Shown here in pieces: positions 13,201-21,485 of a stretch of 64,000 nt of DNA. The stretch lies in NCBI GenBank assembly GCA_016714895.1, contig JADKBV010000011.1, positions 744,001-808,000 on the forward strand, written 5' to 3'. Under the pieces are notes generated by a model, which searched no databases, was not told where the DNA came from, and saw nothing but the letters and a program-made list of their open reading frames with translations. Within the stretch, counting starts at the first letter, position 1; the number at the start of each line of letters is the position of its first letter. The translations under genes were made by a program, and so were the position numbers. The DNA comes from Saprospiraceae bacterium. GTDB taxonomy: Bacteria > Bacteroidota > Bacteroidia > Chitinophagales > Saprospiraceae.

Positions 13201-16200
13201 TTCACCTACACGTATACAGTTACCCAAGCGGCAATCGACAGTGGTAGTGTGGTAAATTTGGCAACTACAACAGCTCTGGATACCAATGGTGATCCGGTTA
13301 GCGACGATGATGGTGAAACGATCACGGCGATACAAACGCCATCGATATCTTTGGATAAATCGGCTTTCCCGACAACTTACACCACAGCCGGAGAGTCTGT
13401 CGACTATACTTTTGTGGTGACCAATACCGGAAATGTTACGCTGAATAATGTGGAAGTCAGTGATCCGCTGTTTGGATTAAATTTCGGACCAATCACTTTA
13501 TCGCCCAATGACCAGGAAACCTTTACCTACACGTATACCGTTACCCAAGCGGCAATCGACAGTGGCAGTGTGGTAAATTTGGCAACTACAACAGCTCTGG
13601 ATACCAATGGTGATCCGGTAAGTGACGATGATGATGAAACGATCACAGCGATTCAAACTCCATCAATATCTTTGAATAAATCGGCTTTTCCGACAACTTA
13701 CAACACAGCTGGTCAAACAGTCGACTATACTTTTGTGGTGACCAATACCGGAAACGTTACCCTTAGTAATGTGGAAGTCAGTGATCCGTTATTCGGACTG
13801 AATTTCGGTCCGGTGACCTTGGCACCCAATGGCCAGGAGACCTTTACCTACACGTACACCGTTACCCAAGCGGCAATTGACAGCGGTAGTGTGGTAAATT
13901 TGGCAACTACAACAGCTCTGGATACCAATGGCGATCCGGTAAGTGACGATGATGGTGAAACGATCACGGCGATTCAAACTCCATCAATATCACTTAATAA
14001 ATCAGCTTTTCCTACCACCTACACCACAGCGGGAGAGTCTGTCGACTATACTTTTGTTTTGACCAATACAGGAAATGTTACCCTTAGTAATGTGGAAGTT
14101 AGTGATCCATTATTTGGATTAAATTTCGGTCCGGTGACTTTGGCACCCAATGGCCAAGAAACCTTTACCTACACGTACACGGTTACTCAAGCAGCAATCG
14201 ACAGCGGCAGTGTGGTAAATTTGGCAACTACAACAGCTTTGGATACCAACGGAGATCCGGTAAGTGACGATGATGGAGAAACGATCACAGCGATTCAAAC
14301 GCCATCGATATCACTAAATAAATCGGCTTTCCCGACAACTTACACCACAGCCGGTCAGGATGTCGACTATACTTTTGTGGTGACCAATACCGGAAATGTT
14401 ACCCTGAACAATGTGGAAGTTAGTGATCCGTTATTTGGATTAAATTTCGGACCAATCACTTTATCGCCCAATGGCCAGGAAACGTTTACCTACACGTACA
14501 CCGTTACCCAAGCGGCAATTGACAGCGGTAGTGTGGTCAATTTGGCAACTACAACAGCTTTGGATACCAATGGTGATCCGGTAAATGACGATGATGGAGA
14601 AACGATCACAGCGATTCAAACGCCATCAATATCTTTGAATAAATCGGCTTTCCCGACAACTTACACCACAGCAGGTCAGGCAGTCGACTATACTTTTGTC
14701 GTGACCAATACCGGAAATGTTACGCTTAACAATGTGGAAGTCAGTGATCCATTGTTTGGATTAAATTTCGGTCCGGTGACCTTGGCACCCAATGGCCAGG
14801 AAACCTTTACCTACACGTATACCGTTACCCAAGCGGCAATTGACAGCGGCAGTGTGGTAAATTTGGCAACTACAACATCTCTGGATACCAACGGTGATCC
14901 GGTAAGTGACGATGATGGTGAAACGATCACGGCGATTCAAACTCCATCGATATCACTTATTAAATCGGCTTTTCCAACGACCTACACCACAGCCGGAGAG
15001 TCTGTCGATTATACTTTTGTGGTGACCAATACCGGAAATGTTACGCTTAGTAATGTGGAAGTTAGTGATCCATTGTTTGGACTAAATTTTGGACCAATCA
15101 CTTTGGCTCCTAATCATAGTGAGGTATTTACCCATCAATATCAGGTAACGCAGGATGATTTGGACAATGGAAGTATATACAACCTTGCTTCGGCTAATGC
15201 ACTCGATACCAACGTTGGTCCGGTAACCGACGATGATGATGAAACCATCACAGCTATTCAAACGCCATCGATATCTCTGGATAAATCAGCTTTTCCTACC
15301 ACCTACACCACAGCGGGAGAGTCTGTCGACTATACTTTTGTGGTGACCAATACCGGAAATGTTACCCTGAATAATGTGGAAGTCATTGATCCGTTGTTCG
15401 GACTTAATTTCGGTCCGGTGACCTTGGCTCCCAATGGCCAGGAAACCTTTACCTACACGTATACGGTTACCCAAGCGGCAATTGATAGTGGCAGTGTAGT
15501 AAATTTGGCAACTACAACAGCTCTGGATACCAACGGTGGTCCGGTAACCGACGATGATGGTGAAACGATCACAGCGATTCAAACGCCATCAATATCACTT
15601 AATAAATCAGCTTTCCCGACAACCTATAATACAGCTGGTCAGGCAGTCGACTATACTTTTGTGGTGACCAATACCGGAAATGTTACGCTTAGTAATGTTG
15701 AAGTCAGTGATCCCTTGTTTGGATTAAATTTTGGACCAGTCACCTTGGCACCCAATGGCCAGGAGACCTTTACCTACTCGTATACGGTTACCCAAGCGGC
15801 AATCGACAGTGGCAGTGTGGTAAATTTGGCAACTACAACAGCTTTGGATACCAACGGTGATCCGGTAAGTGACGATGATGGAGAAACGATCACCGCGATT
15901 CAAACTCCATCGATATCCTTGAATAAATCAGCTTTTCCGACAACCTATACCACAGCGGGAGAGTCTGTCGACTATACTTTTGTCGTGACCAATACCGGCA
16001 ATGTTACGCTTAACAATGTGGAAGTTAGTGATCCATTATTCGGATTAAATTTCGGTCCAATCACCTTGGCGCCAAATGGCCAGGAGACCTTCACCTACAC
16101 ATATACAGTTACCCAAGCAGCAATCGACAGCGGCAGTGTGGTAAATTTGGCAACTACAACAGCTCTGGATACCAACGGTGGTCCGGTAAGTGACGATGAT

Positions 16201-19200
16201 GGAGAAACGATCACCGCGATTCAAACGCCTTCAATATCTTTGAATAAATCGGCTTTCCCGACGACCTATACCACAGCCGGTCAGGTAGTCGACTATACTT
16301 TTGTCGTGACCAATACGGGAAATGTTACGCTTAACAATGTGGAAGTAAGTGATCCGTTATTCGGACTAAATTTCGGACCAATCACTTTGGCACCCAATGG
16401 CCAGGAAACCTTCACCTACACGTACTCCGTTACCCAAGCGGCAATCGACAGTGGCAGTGTGGTAAATTTGGCAACTACAACAGCTCTGGATACCAACGGC
16501 GATCCGGTAAGTGATGATGATGGAGAAACAATCACCGCGATTCAAACTCCGTCAATATCTCTGAATAAATCGGCTTTCCCAACGACTTACACCACTGCCG
16601 GTCAGGCAGTTGACTATACTTTTGTGGTGACCAATACCGGAAATGTTACGCTTAGTAATGTTGAAGTCAGTGATCCCTTGTTTGGCTTGAATTTTGGACC
16701 AGTCACCTTGGCACCCAACAGCCAGGAAACATTTACCTACAAGTATACTGTAACCCAAGCGGCTATCGACAGTGGCAGTGTGGTAAATGTAGCAACTACA
16801 ACAGCTCTGGATACCAACGGCGATCTGGTCAGCGACAATGATGGAGAAACGATCACGGCGATTCAAACTCCATCAATATCTTTGGATAAATCGGCTTTCC
16901 CGACGACCTATAATACAGCCGGTCAAGCAGTCGACTATACTTTTGTGGTGACCAATACAGGAAACGTTACCCTGAACAATGTGGAAGTCACTGATCCATT
17001 GTTCGGATTAAATTTTGGACCAATCACTTTGGCACCCAACGGCCAGGAGACCTATACCTACACGTATACCGTTACCCAAGCGGCAATTGACAGTGGCAGT
17101 GTAGTAAATTTGGCAACTACAACAGCTCTGGATACCAACGGCGATCCGGTAAGTGACGATGATGGTGAAACGATCACGGCTATTCAAACTCCATCGATAT
17201 CCTTGAATAAATCGGCTTTCCCAACTACTTATACCACAGCTGGTCAGGCAGTCGACTATACTTTTGTGGTGACCAATACCGGAAATGTTACCCTGAACAA
17301 TGTGGAAGTTAGTGATCCGTTATTCGGACTGAATTTCGGATCGGTGACCTTGGCACCCAACGGTCAGGAAACCTTTACCTACACGTACACAGTTACTCAA
17401 GCAGCAATTGACAGTGGCAGTGTGGTAAATTTGGCAACTACAACAGCTTTGGATACCAACGGCGATCCGGTAAGTGACAACGATGGTGAAACGATCACAG
17501 CGATTCAAACTCCATCAATATCTTTGAATAAATCGGCTTTTCCGACAACTTACAACACAGCTGGTCAAACAGTCGACTATACTTTTGTGGTGACCAATAC
17601 CGGAAATGTTACGCTTAATAATGTGGAAGTTAGCGATCCGTTATTCGAATTAAATTTTGGACCAATCACTTTGGCACCCAATGGCCAGGAAACCTTTACC
17701 TACACGTACACAGTTACCCAAGCGGCAATCGACAGTGGTAGTGTGGTAAATTTGGCAACTACAACAGCTTTTGATACCAATGGCGATCCGGTGGACGACA
17801 ATGATAGTGAAACGATCACAGCGATTCAAACGCCATCAATGTCGTTTTCAAAAACAGCTGATGTGATGTTTTATGATCGTGCAGGAGATCGTATAATATT
17901 TAATTTTACGGTTACCAATACCGGAAATGTCACATTATCTGATGTTATTGTTTCAGACCCTTTATTTGGATTACAATTTGGTCCGGCCTCTTTAGTTCCT
18001 GATCAGCAAGTTATTTTTCAATATCAACATATAGTTACTCAAGAAGAGGTGGATAACGGAAGTATATTCAACAGTGCAACTGCCACCTCTAAAGATCCTG
18101 ATAATTCAATTTTGCAAGTTTCTGATGAAATTACTGTACCCGCCATTCAGAGTCCGTCTGTCACTTTGACAAAATCTGCTAATCCTTCAGCGATTCGATT
18201 TGCGGGTGACCAGATTATGTATTTTTTAACGGCACGTAATACCGGAAATGTTACGTTGACAAACGTTATAATATCCGATCCGTTATTGTCTGTTACCTTT
18301 GGTCCGGTTTCATTACTTCCCGACCAACAACAAACTTTTACGGCAACTTATATAGCTTCACAATTTCAAATTGATTTTGGCAGTATACAAAATATTGCAT
18401 CTGTTTCTGCTCAGGGACCAGGCGGAGTTTCATTAACTCAAACTGCTATGGCTATGGTCACGGCCTCACCTGATCCTTCACTTACAATTGAAAAGGAAGG
18501 AAGATTTAATGATGAAAACGGAAATGGTTTTGCAGAACCAGGTGAAACGATTACCTTTGATTTTGAAGTGACCAATACCGGTAACGTAACATTATCAAAT
18601 GTACGTATTCAGGATGCTACTGTTGGGGTTTCAAATCTTCCGGTACAACCTTCACAATTAGCGCCGGGTCAGACAGGTCAGGCATCAATTCAATATACAA
18701 TTACGTCTTTGGACATTGATTCAGGAGGAAGACAAAATGTCGCCACGGTCAGTGCTTCAACTCCCGGTGGACTAACGGTTTCTGATGTTTCCAGAGATCC
18801 GACTCCGTTGAATCCAAATGATCCGAATTATGATAATACTTGTCCGGAATGTACTTTTGTATCTTTGGTCAGACCTTCTAGAATCGGTAATTTTGTATGG
18901 CATGACATCAACGGAAATGGTATTCAGGATACCGGTGAGCCGGGAATTCCGAATGTTACGGTAAACCTGTACACATCAAGTGGTGATTATATCAGTAGTG
19001 TCTCAACGAATCAGACAGGAAATTATCTTTTCCCGTTTGTGGTGCCCGGTGATTATCAGTTGCGTTTTGACATACCAACGGGTTTTACACCGACTTTCAG
19101 CAATATGGGTAATGCAGCTAATGATAGTGATATCGATCAACAGGGTCTTGTTTCGGTTTTTAATGTTGGATTTGAAGAGTATCTTTTATCAAAAGATGCC

Positions 19201-20526
19201 GGATTTTACAGATGCGTGCCAATTGGTGAATTGGTATGGTATGATAGTAATAAAAACGATATAGCCGATCAAGTCGAAAATGGCATTAACGGCCTTGTTA
19301 TACAATTATGGAGATTTCAATCAGGCAATTGGATGTTGTATTCGCAAACAACAACAGGACATAAACCGGGGACACCATCAGATGACGGATATTGGCATTT
19401 TTGTGCTCCTCCGGGTCAATATTATGTAAAAATTATTATGCCACCGCTTGGTTTGGTAAGGTCTAAGCCCAATGTAGGCAATAATCCGTTGAAAGACAGT
19501 GATTTGACTAATGTTAATGGAATCCTGACCACGGCGACTTTTCAAATAACTTCTGGTGGGTCAAAACTTGATATAGGAGCAGGATTTTATCCGATGGCGA
19601 CAGCCGGAAATCTTGTTTGGATCGATGAAAATGGTAATGGATTGCAGGAATCAAATGAACCTTTGGTCAGAAATGTTCAGGTTTCTGCACATGATGTGGC
19701 TACAGGAGAATTGATTTATACTGCCACAACAGATGAATCAGGAGTTTATGAACTGGAATATATTGAACAAAAAGAAGTATACCTGAAGTTTTTGTTGCCG
19801 GCAGAATTTAATCAGTATCAACCGACTATTGCACAGTCAGGCAGTGATGATATCGACAGTGATGTGGACGGAAGTTTTGGAAATATGACAACAAGATCAT
19901 TTTTGATGTTATCAGGAAGCTACAATCCGAATATTGATTTGGGAATTATTGTTGGCGTACTTCCGGTGACCTGGGGTAATGTTTATGCTGTCAAAACCGA
20001 TGAAGGTCATGAGGTAAAATGGTTTACCCAAAAGGAAATAAATACAAGTCATTTTATCGTCGAAAGAAGATATGCCGACCAACAGGATTTTATTCCCGTT
20101 TCTGACAAAATTTCCGCAGCAGGATTCAGTAATGCCGAAGTTGGTTATTCATTTACTGACAAAGATGTGTCACTTCCTGGATTATATATCTACAGGGTAA
20201 AACAAATTGATTTTGATGGAAAATATTTATTCAGCAAAGAAGTTTCATTGAAATCAGAACAGGATTTGTATTGCGAATTGTACCCGAATCCGGCGATACA
20301 TGCAACAAGAGTGGACATGTATCTGCCTGATAATTTTGTGATTAACATGGATATTTATGACAATAAAGGTAAATTGGTTCAAAAGGTAGTAGAGTCAAAA
20401 CAAATAGAAAAGGGCTGGTTTGTCCAAAATATTAACCTCGACTCAATGTCCGGAGGTGTTTATAATCTGGTTGTCAAAGTTGGCGACAGAACCATAGAAA
20501 AACGCATCATCAAGGTTTCCAAATAG
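4270..20526 (+). CDS. Giant T9SS-secreted surface adhesin with RCC1-like head and 33 identical-length DUF11 repeats
   Basis: 5418 residues, presumably exported by Sec and then the type IX system to the cell surface. ATG 4270 is preferred over the in-frame GTG at 4234 because it is 2 nt after the previous stop and places a signal peptide (SAVLFFVLSVTYSYG) directly at the N-terminus. Order: RCC1-like propeller blades at about 50-445 (e.g. LFALKSDGTLWTWG, YVLNANGNLYSLG); a linker; four diverged DUF11/DUF7507-type Ig repeats from about 557; 33 near-identical 107-residue repeats at 990-4520; three diverged repeats; three SdrD_B/Cna-B-like domains at about 4873-5230 (IGNFVWHDINGNGIQDTGEP, LVWYDSNKNDIAD, NLVWIDENGNGLQE); and a C-terminal T9SS type A domain with LYPNP and ending KRIIKVSK. 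The repeats lack cysteine and end in an Asp-rich loop. Likely an extended stalk carrying a propeller tip for adhesion or gliding; the ligand is unknown. Confidence 0.9.
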   Translation: MIITLLKKFDIQRGHFVRCISAVLFFVLSVTYSYGQCGFQATCSNTNYLNFGMGSNGDAASVEYDNFVSMFHSTVVRTAYGSYETWGQKMENDGVNHLLSPTEINSINFPNLTGVILKAHLGSDFVTVGQGIVLTTTGLFAWSDPGAVLHTTLTPTPVFQKLTIDGQTDGLPAGVDPLDVKMIFTTHATMALVTCNGDVYVITQNFNNTGNGHTAALSVADMTKWHRVKEATSGNPFLTNVVAVRGNRHTLFALKSDGTLWTWGAETYLGNNTAHASSNYATSMQLPSGNPIKMIGVTRDNGNSRPSYYVLNANGNLYSLGHNNRKQLGDWTTNERLQWVQPRYNSASGQVMNNIHWLSPNEHDPRYAAVNILTIDSTNYNWGDANGQLLGRGGTGTFDPGIPNGINTSDKVLAVETGGHTSMLVKKCEDYFGYVGHRISGSMGDGTSNTTNESTYTFATAVVYICGATTAEISLSGSPTFGNNGLYCNGTTAELIVFPPGGTLSVLSGPGTLNGVNLTFNGIGNTAVTVRYIVTVPGCPVPDTAEVVLNTEDCFFPSWTLTKTALQTNYSAAGQVVNFSLALENTGNTGISSIIVSDILATSGPVYSSGDNNSNSILDEDEIWIYNASRSMSQADMDNGSLLNTANVTGTPLGGTLTDTFDTALVTAIQNPSVIIEKAAFPQTYSSAGDEVEYTFTVTNSGNVTLTNVEVEDPLFGLNFGPVTLAPNGQETFTYTYIVTQAAVDTGNVVNIASVNGLDPNGNPVSDDDGETITAIQNPSLGLHKSANVMLYNTVGQQIEYTIVVTNTGNVSLSDIIIEDPLYPGILGPIQLIPGASHTFIYTYEVQQIDLDLGSIFNEAMARTVFDGIEYTAMDDETIDADQNPGITLEKSVTPLQYSTLGENVTYRFIITNVGNVTLENIITSDPLFGQTWNTLLLLPGQKDTMYYDYQVTQSALDTGSVFNVAYTIVDFDAKDYEDSDNALITAIQTPSISLDKSAFPTTYTTAGQAVDYTFVVTNTGNVTLTNVEVSDPLFGLNFGPITLAPNGQETFTYTYTVTQAAIDSGSVVNLATTTALDSNGDPVSDNDGETITAIQTPSISLNKSAFPTTYTTAGQTVDYTFVVTNTGNVTLNNVEVSDPLFGLNFGPITLSPNGQETFTYTYTVTQAAIDSGSVVNLATTTALDTNGDPVSDDDGETITAIQTPSISLNKSAFPTTYNTAGESVDYTFVVTNTGNVTLNNVEVSDPLFGLNFGPVTLAPNGQETFTYTYTVTQAAIDSGSVVNLATTTALDTNGDPVSDDDGETITAIQTPSISLDKSAFPTTYTTGGESVDYTFVVTNTGNVTLNNVEVTDPLFGLNFGPITLSPNDQETFTYTYTVTQAAIDSGNVVNLATTTALDTNGDPVSDNDGETITAIQTPSISLDKSAFPTTYTTAGESVDYTFVLTNTGNVTLNNVEVRDPLFGLNFGPVTLAPNGQETFTYTYTVTQAAIDSGGVVNLATTTALDTNGDPVSDDDGETITAIQTPSISLDKSAFPTTYTTAGESVDYTFIVTNTGNVTLNNVEVSDPLFGLNFGPVTLAPNDQETFTYTYTVTQAAIDSGSVVNLATTTALDTNGDPVSDDDGETITSIQTPSLSLNKSAFPTTYTTAGESVDYTFVVTNTGNVTLNNVEVTDPLFGLNFGPITLSPNDQETFTYTYTVTQAAIDSGSVVNLATTTALDTNGDPVSDDDAETITAIQTPSISLNKSAFPTTYTTAGESVDYTFVVTNTGNVTLNNVEVSDPLFGLNFGPVTLAPNDQETFTYTYTVTQAAIDSGSLVNLATTTALDTNGDPVSDDDGEMITAIQTPSISLDKSAFPTTYTTAGEFVDYTFVVTNTGNVTLNNVEVSDPLFGLNFGPITLAPNSSELFTYQYQVIQDDLDNGSIYNLATANALDTNGDPVSDDDDETIFAIQTPSISLDKSAFPTTYNTAGESVDYTFVVTNTGNVTLNNVEVSDPLFGLNFGPVTLAPNGQETFTYTYTVTQAAIDSGSVVNLAITTALDTNGDPVSDDDGETITAIQTPSISLNKSAFPTTYTTAGQDVDYTFVVTNTGNVTLSNVEVTDPLFGLNFGPVTLAPNGQETFTFTYTVTQAAIDSGSVVNLATTTALDTNGDPVSDDDGETITAIQSPSISLNKSAFPTTYTTAGQAVDYTFVVTNTGNVTLNNVEVTDPLFGLNFGPVTLPPNGQETFTFTYTVTQAAIDSGNVVNLATTTALDTNGDPVSDDDGETITAIQTPSISLNKSAFPTTYTTAGQAVDYTFVVTNTGNVTLNNVAVSDPLFGLNFGPVTLAPNGQETFTYTYTVTQAAIDSGSVINLATTTALDTNGDPVSDDDGETITAIQTPSISLNKSAFPTTYTTAGESVDYTFVVTNTGNVTLNNVEVSDPLFGLNFGPVTLAPNGQETFTYTYTVTQAAIDSGNVVNLATTTALDTNGDPVSDDDDETITAIQTPSISLDKSAFPTTYTTAGESVDYTFVVTNTGNVTLNNVEVSDPLFGLNFGPITLAPNGQETFTYTYTVTQAAIDSGSVVNLATTTALDTNGDPVSDNDVETITAIQTPSISLNKSAFPTTYTTAGQAVDYTFVVTNTGNVTLNNVEVSDPLFGLNFGPITLAPNDQETFTYTYTVTQAAIDSGSVVNLATTTALDTNGDPVSDNDGETITAIQTPSMTLDKSAFPTTYTTAGQAVDYTFVVTNTGNVTLSNMEVSDPLFGLNFGPVTLAPNGQETFTYTYTVTQAAIDSGSVVNLATTTALDTNGDPVSDDDGETITAIQTPSISLDKSAFPTTYTTAGESVDYTFVVTNTGNVTLNNVEVSDPLFGLNFGPTTLAPNGQETFTYTYTVTQAAIDSGSVVNLATTTALDTNGGLVNDNDGVTITAIQTPSISLDKSAFPTTYTTAGQTVDYTFVVTNTGNVTLNSVEVSDPLFGLNFGPITLAPNGQETFTYTYTVTQAAIDSGSVVNLATTTALDTNGDPVSDDDGETITAIQTPSISLDKSAFPTTYTTAGESVDYTFVVTNTGNVTLNNVEVSDPLFGLNFGPITLSPNDQETFTYTYTVTQAAIDSGSVVNLATTTALDTNGDPVSDDDDETITAIQTPSISLNKSAFPTTYNTAGQTVDYTFVVTNTGNVTLSNVEVSDPLFGLNFGPVTLAPNGQETFTYTYTVTQAAIDSGSVVNLATTTALDTNGDPVSDDDGETITAIQTPSISLNKSAFPTTYTTAGESVDYTFVLTNTGNVTLSNVEVSDPLFGLNFGPVTLAPNGQETFTYTYTVTQAAIDSGSVVNLATTTALDTNGDPVSDDDGETITAIQTPSISLNKSAFPTTYTTAGQDVDYTFVVTNTGNVTLNNVEVSDPLFGLNFGPITLSPNGQETFTYTYTVTQAAIDSGSVVNLATTTALDTNGDPVNDDDGETITAIQTPSISLNKSAFPTTYTTAGQAVDYTFVVTNTGNVTLNNVEVSDPLFGLNFGPVTLAPNGQETFTYTYTVTQAAIDSGSVVNLATTTSLDTNGDPVSDDDGETITAIQTPSISLIKSAFPTTYTTAGESVDYTFVVTNTGNVTLSNVEVSDPLFGLNFGPITLAPNHSEVFTHQYQVTQDDLDNGSIYNLASANALDTNVGPVTDDDDETITAIQTPSISLDKSAFPTTYTTAGESVDYTFVVTNTGNVTLNNVEVIDPLFGLNFGPVTLAPNGQETFTYTYTVTQAAIDSGSVVNLATTTALDTNGGPVTDDDGETITAIQTPSISLNKSAFPTTYNTAGQAVDYTFVVTNTGNVTLSNVEVSDPLFGLNFGPVTLAPNGQETFTYSYTVTQAAIDSGSVVNLATTTALDTNGDPVSDDDGETITAIQTPSISLNKSAFPTTYTTAGESVDYTFVVTNTGNVTLNNVEVSDPLFGLNFGPITLAPNGQETFTYTYTVTQAAIDSGSVVNLATTTALDTNGGPVSDDDGETITAIQTPSISLNKSAFPTTYTTAGQVVDYTFVVTNTGNVTLNNVEVSDPLFGLNFGPITLAPNGQETFTYTYSVTQAAIDSGSVVNLATTTALDTNGDPVSDDDGETITAIQTPSISLNKSAFPTTYTTAGQAVDYTFVVTNTGNVTLSNVEVSDPLFGLNFGPVTLAPNSQETFTYKYTVTQAAIDSGSVVNVATTTALDTNGDLVSDNDGETITAIQTPSISLDKSAFPTTYNTAGQAVDYTFVVTNTGNVTLNNVEVTDPLFGLNFGPITLAPNGQETYTYTYTVTQAAIDSGSVVNLATTTALDTNGDPVSDDDGETITAIQTPSISLNKSAFPTTYTTAGQAVDYTFVVTNTGNVTLNNVEVSDPLFGLNFGSVTLAPNGQETFTYTYTVTQAAIDSGSVVNLATTTALDTNGDPVSDNDGETITAIQTPSISLNKSAFPTTYNTAGQTVDYTFVVTNTGNVTLNNVEVSDPLFELNFGPITLAPNGQETFTYTYTVTQAAIDSGSVVNLATTTAFDTNGDPVDDNDSETITAIQTPSMSFSKTADVMFYDRAGDRIIFNFTVTNTGNVTLSDVIVSDPLFGLQFGPASLVPDQQVIFQYQHIVTQEEVDNGSIFNSATATSKDPDNSILQVSDEITVPAIQSPSVTLTKSANPSAIRFAGDQIMYFLTARNTGNVTLTNVIISDPLLSVTFGPVSLLPDQQQTFTATYIASQFQIDFGSIQNIASVSAQGPGGVSLTQTAMAMVTASPDPSLTIEKEGRFNDENGNGFAEPGETITFDFEVTNTGNVTLSNVRIQDATVGVSNLPVQPSQLAPGQTGQASIQYTITSLDIDSGGRQNVATVSASTPGGLTVSDVSRDPTPLNPNDPNYDNTCPECTFVSLVRPSRIGNFVWHDINGNGIQDTGEPGIPNVTVNLYTSSGDYISSVSTNQTGNYLFPFVVPGDYQLRFDIPTGFTPTFSNMGNAANDSDIDQQGLVSVFNVGFEEYLLSKDAGFYRCVPIGELVWYDSNKNDIADQVENGINGLVIQLWRFQSGNWMLYSQTTTGHKPGTPSDDGYWHFCAPPGQYYVKIIMPPLGLVRSKPNVGNNPLKDSDLTNVNGILTTATFQITSGGSKLDIGAGFYPMATAGNLVWIDENGNGLQESNEPLVRNVQVSAHDVATGELIYTATTDESGVYELEYIEQKEVYLKFLLPAEFNQYQPTIAQSGSDDIDSDVDGSFGNMTTRSFLMLSGSYNPNIDLGIIVGVLPVTWGNVYAVKTDEGHEVKWFTQKEINTSHFIVERRYADQQDFIPVSDKISAAGFSNAEVGYSFTDKDVSLPGLYIYRVKQIDFDGKYLFSKEVSLKSEQDLYCELYPNPAIHATRVDMYLPDNFVINMDIYDNKGKLVQKVVESKQIEKGWFVQNINLDSMSGGVYNLVVKVGDRTIEKRIIKVSK
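7237..17829 (+). repeat. 33 tandem in-frame repeats of exactly 321 bp
   Basis: The block spans 10593 bp = 33 x 321, with no net indel. Every unit encodes 107 residues, starting TPSISL(D/N)KSAFPTTY and ending DDDGETITAIQ. Units differ mainly by substitutions at a limited set of alternating positions: GES or GQA/GQT/GQD, LNNV or LSNV, GPI or GPV, LAP or LSP, NGQ or NDQ, SDDD or SDND. These alternatives occur in mixed combinations, as expected from gene conversion or unequal exchange. Units 9 (9805-10125) and 25 (14941-15261) carry a distinct second half (QYQV, QDDLDNGSIYNLA). The flanking repeats at 6280-7236 and 17830-18500 are the same fold but strongly diverged. Confidence 0.97.
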
Positions 20527-20532
20527 AGAAAA

Positions 20533-20559
20533 GGGCAGGGCAACCTGCTCTTTTTTTTT
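20533..20559 (+). terminator. Intrinsic terminator of first giant gene
   Basis: GGGCAGG pairs with CCTGCTC (7 bp, one G-T) around a GCAA tetraloop and is followed by T9, starting 7 nt after the stop codon. It separates the adhesin from the convergent cysQ. Confidence 0.88.
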
Positions 20560-20573
20560 GCCCTTTTATGAAT

Positions 20574-21356
20574 TTATGTTTTTGTTTCCGGTTTAAACGA
20601 AGATGCAATAAAGTGGGGTAATCTCAAACTCCTTCTGCCATAAAACAATTTTTTTCTTTGATATAAAGTTAAAACAGAACCGCCGGCTTCTTCCAGAATA
20701 ATCTGAGGTGCTGCAATATCCCATTCTGACAAATTAGACAATCTGGGATAAATATCCGCTTTGCCGGAAGCAATATACAATATTTTCAGCGCACTTCCAA
20801 TTTCAAGTCGTTGAATATTTCCCATTTTTGATATGTAGTTTTCCGTTTTTAAATGAGGATGAAATCTGCTGACAGGAACTCTTTTAAGTTGATCTCCTTT
20901 CGGAAAAGGACTAACCTTGAGTTGGACTTTACCTTTTTTTGATAAAAGATAAGCTCCTTCACCTTTTTTGGCGAAATATAATTTTTTACTGCAGGGAACA
21001 TAAACAAAACCGGCAACAACTTCTTTCCGGTACACCAAAGCAAGATTTATTACAAATTCATCAGTTTTATGAATAAATTCTTTGGTGCCGTCCAAAGGGT
21101 CAAGCAGCCAGAAATAGTCCCATTGACTTCTGATTTTGTAAGAGGGGATTTGATTTTCTTCTGAAATAACAGGAATCTGAGGATAATACTGCTTCAATTG
21201 CGAAACGATCGTTTCATTGGATAAAAGATCAGCTTCTGTTACAGGACTATGATCCGCTTTTTGATCAACTTTCGGATGATGTTGTTTGTAAATGTCAAGA
21301 ATCCTTTCACTTGCATTTTCAAGAATGATTTGAATAATTTCTACGTTAATATCCAT
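20574..21356 (-). CDS. cysQ: 3'(2'),5'-bisphosphate nucleotidase CysQ
   Basis: Hydrolyses 3'-phosphoadenosine 5'-phosphate to AMP and phosphate, removing the by-product of sulfate assimilation and sulfotransfer; Mg-dependent, cytoplasmic. 260 residues, the usual length of the inositol-monophosphatase superfamily CysQ branch. Metal-binding residues are visible: SEE at 65-67, LLDPLDGTKEF with D86 and D89 (the DPxDGT motif), and SEWDIAAPQIILEEAGG near 215 (WDxAA motif). The GTKEF version of the motif favours CysQ over plain inositol monophosphatase. Monocistronic, divergent from galE with 129 nt between them, and convergent with the adhesin. Confidence 0.92.
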   Translation of the reverse strand: MDINVEIIQIILENASERILDIYKQHHPKVDQKADHSPVTEADLLSNETIVSQLKQYYPQIPVISEENQIPSYKIRSQWDYFWLLDPLDGTKEFIHKTDEFVINLALVYRKEVVAGFVYVPCSKKLYFAKKGEGAYLLSKKGKVQLKVSPFPKGDQLKRVPVSRFHPHLKTENYISKMGNIQRLEIGSALKILYIASGKADIYPRLSNLSEWDIAAPQIILEEAGGSVLTLYQRKKLFYGRRSLRLPHFIASSFKPETKT

Positions 21357-21485
21357 ATAAATGACGAAGGTACATTAATTTATATCATTTGAAAACTATA
21401 TTCTTTTAGATATTGTTTTTCAAAAAGAGTGTTTCATAACGCCGGATAAGCGATCGGCTTATTTTATTGCAAAAAGAAATTTTTT

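Noticed and set aside
7369..17508. Many antisense open frames of 62-166 codons inside the repeat block, all similar to each other
   Set aside because: They repeat with the 321-bp period only because the sense repeat does. Composition (Cys-rich, no signal, no RBS) and codon position fit shadows of the adhesin.
7237..17829. Regular repeat block considered as a CRISPR array or satellite
   Set aside because: Units are 321 bp, in frame and fully coding, with no spacers.
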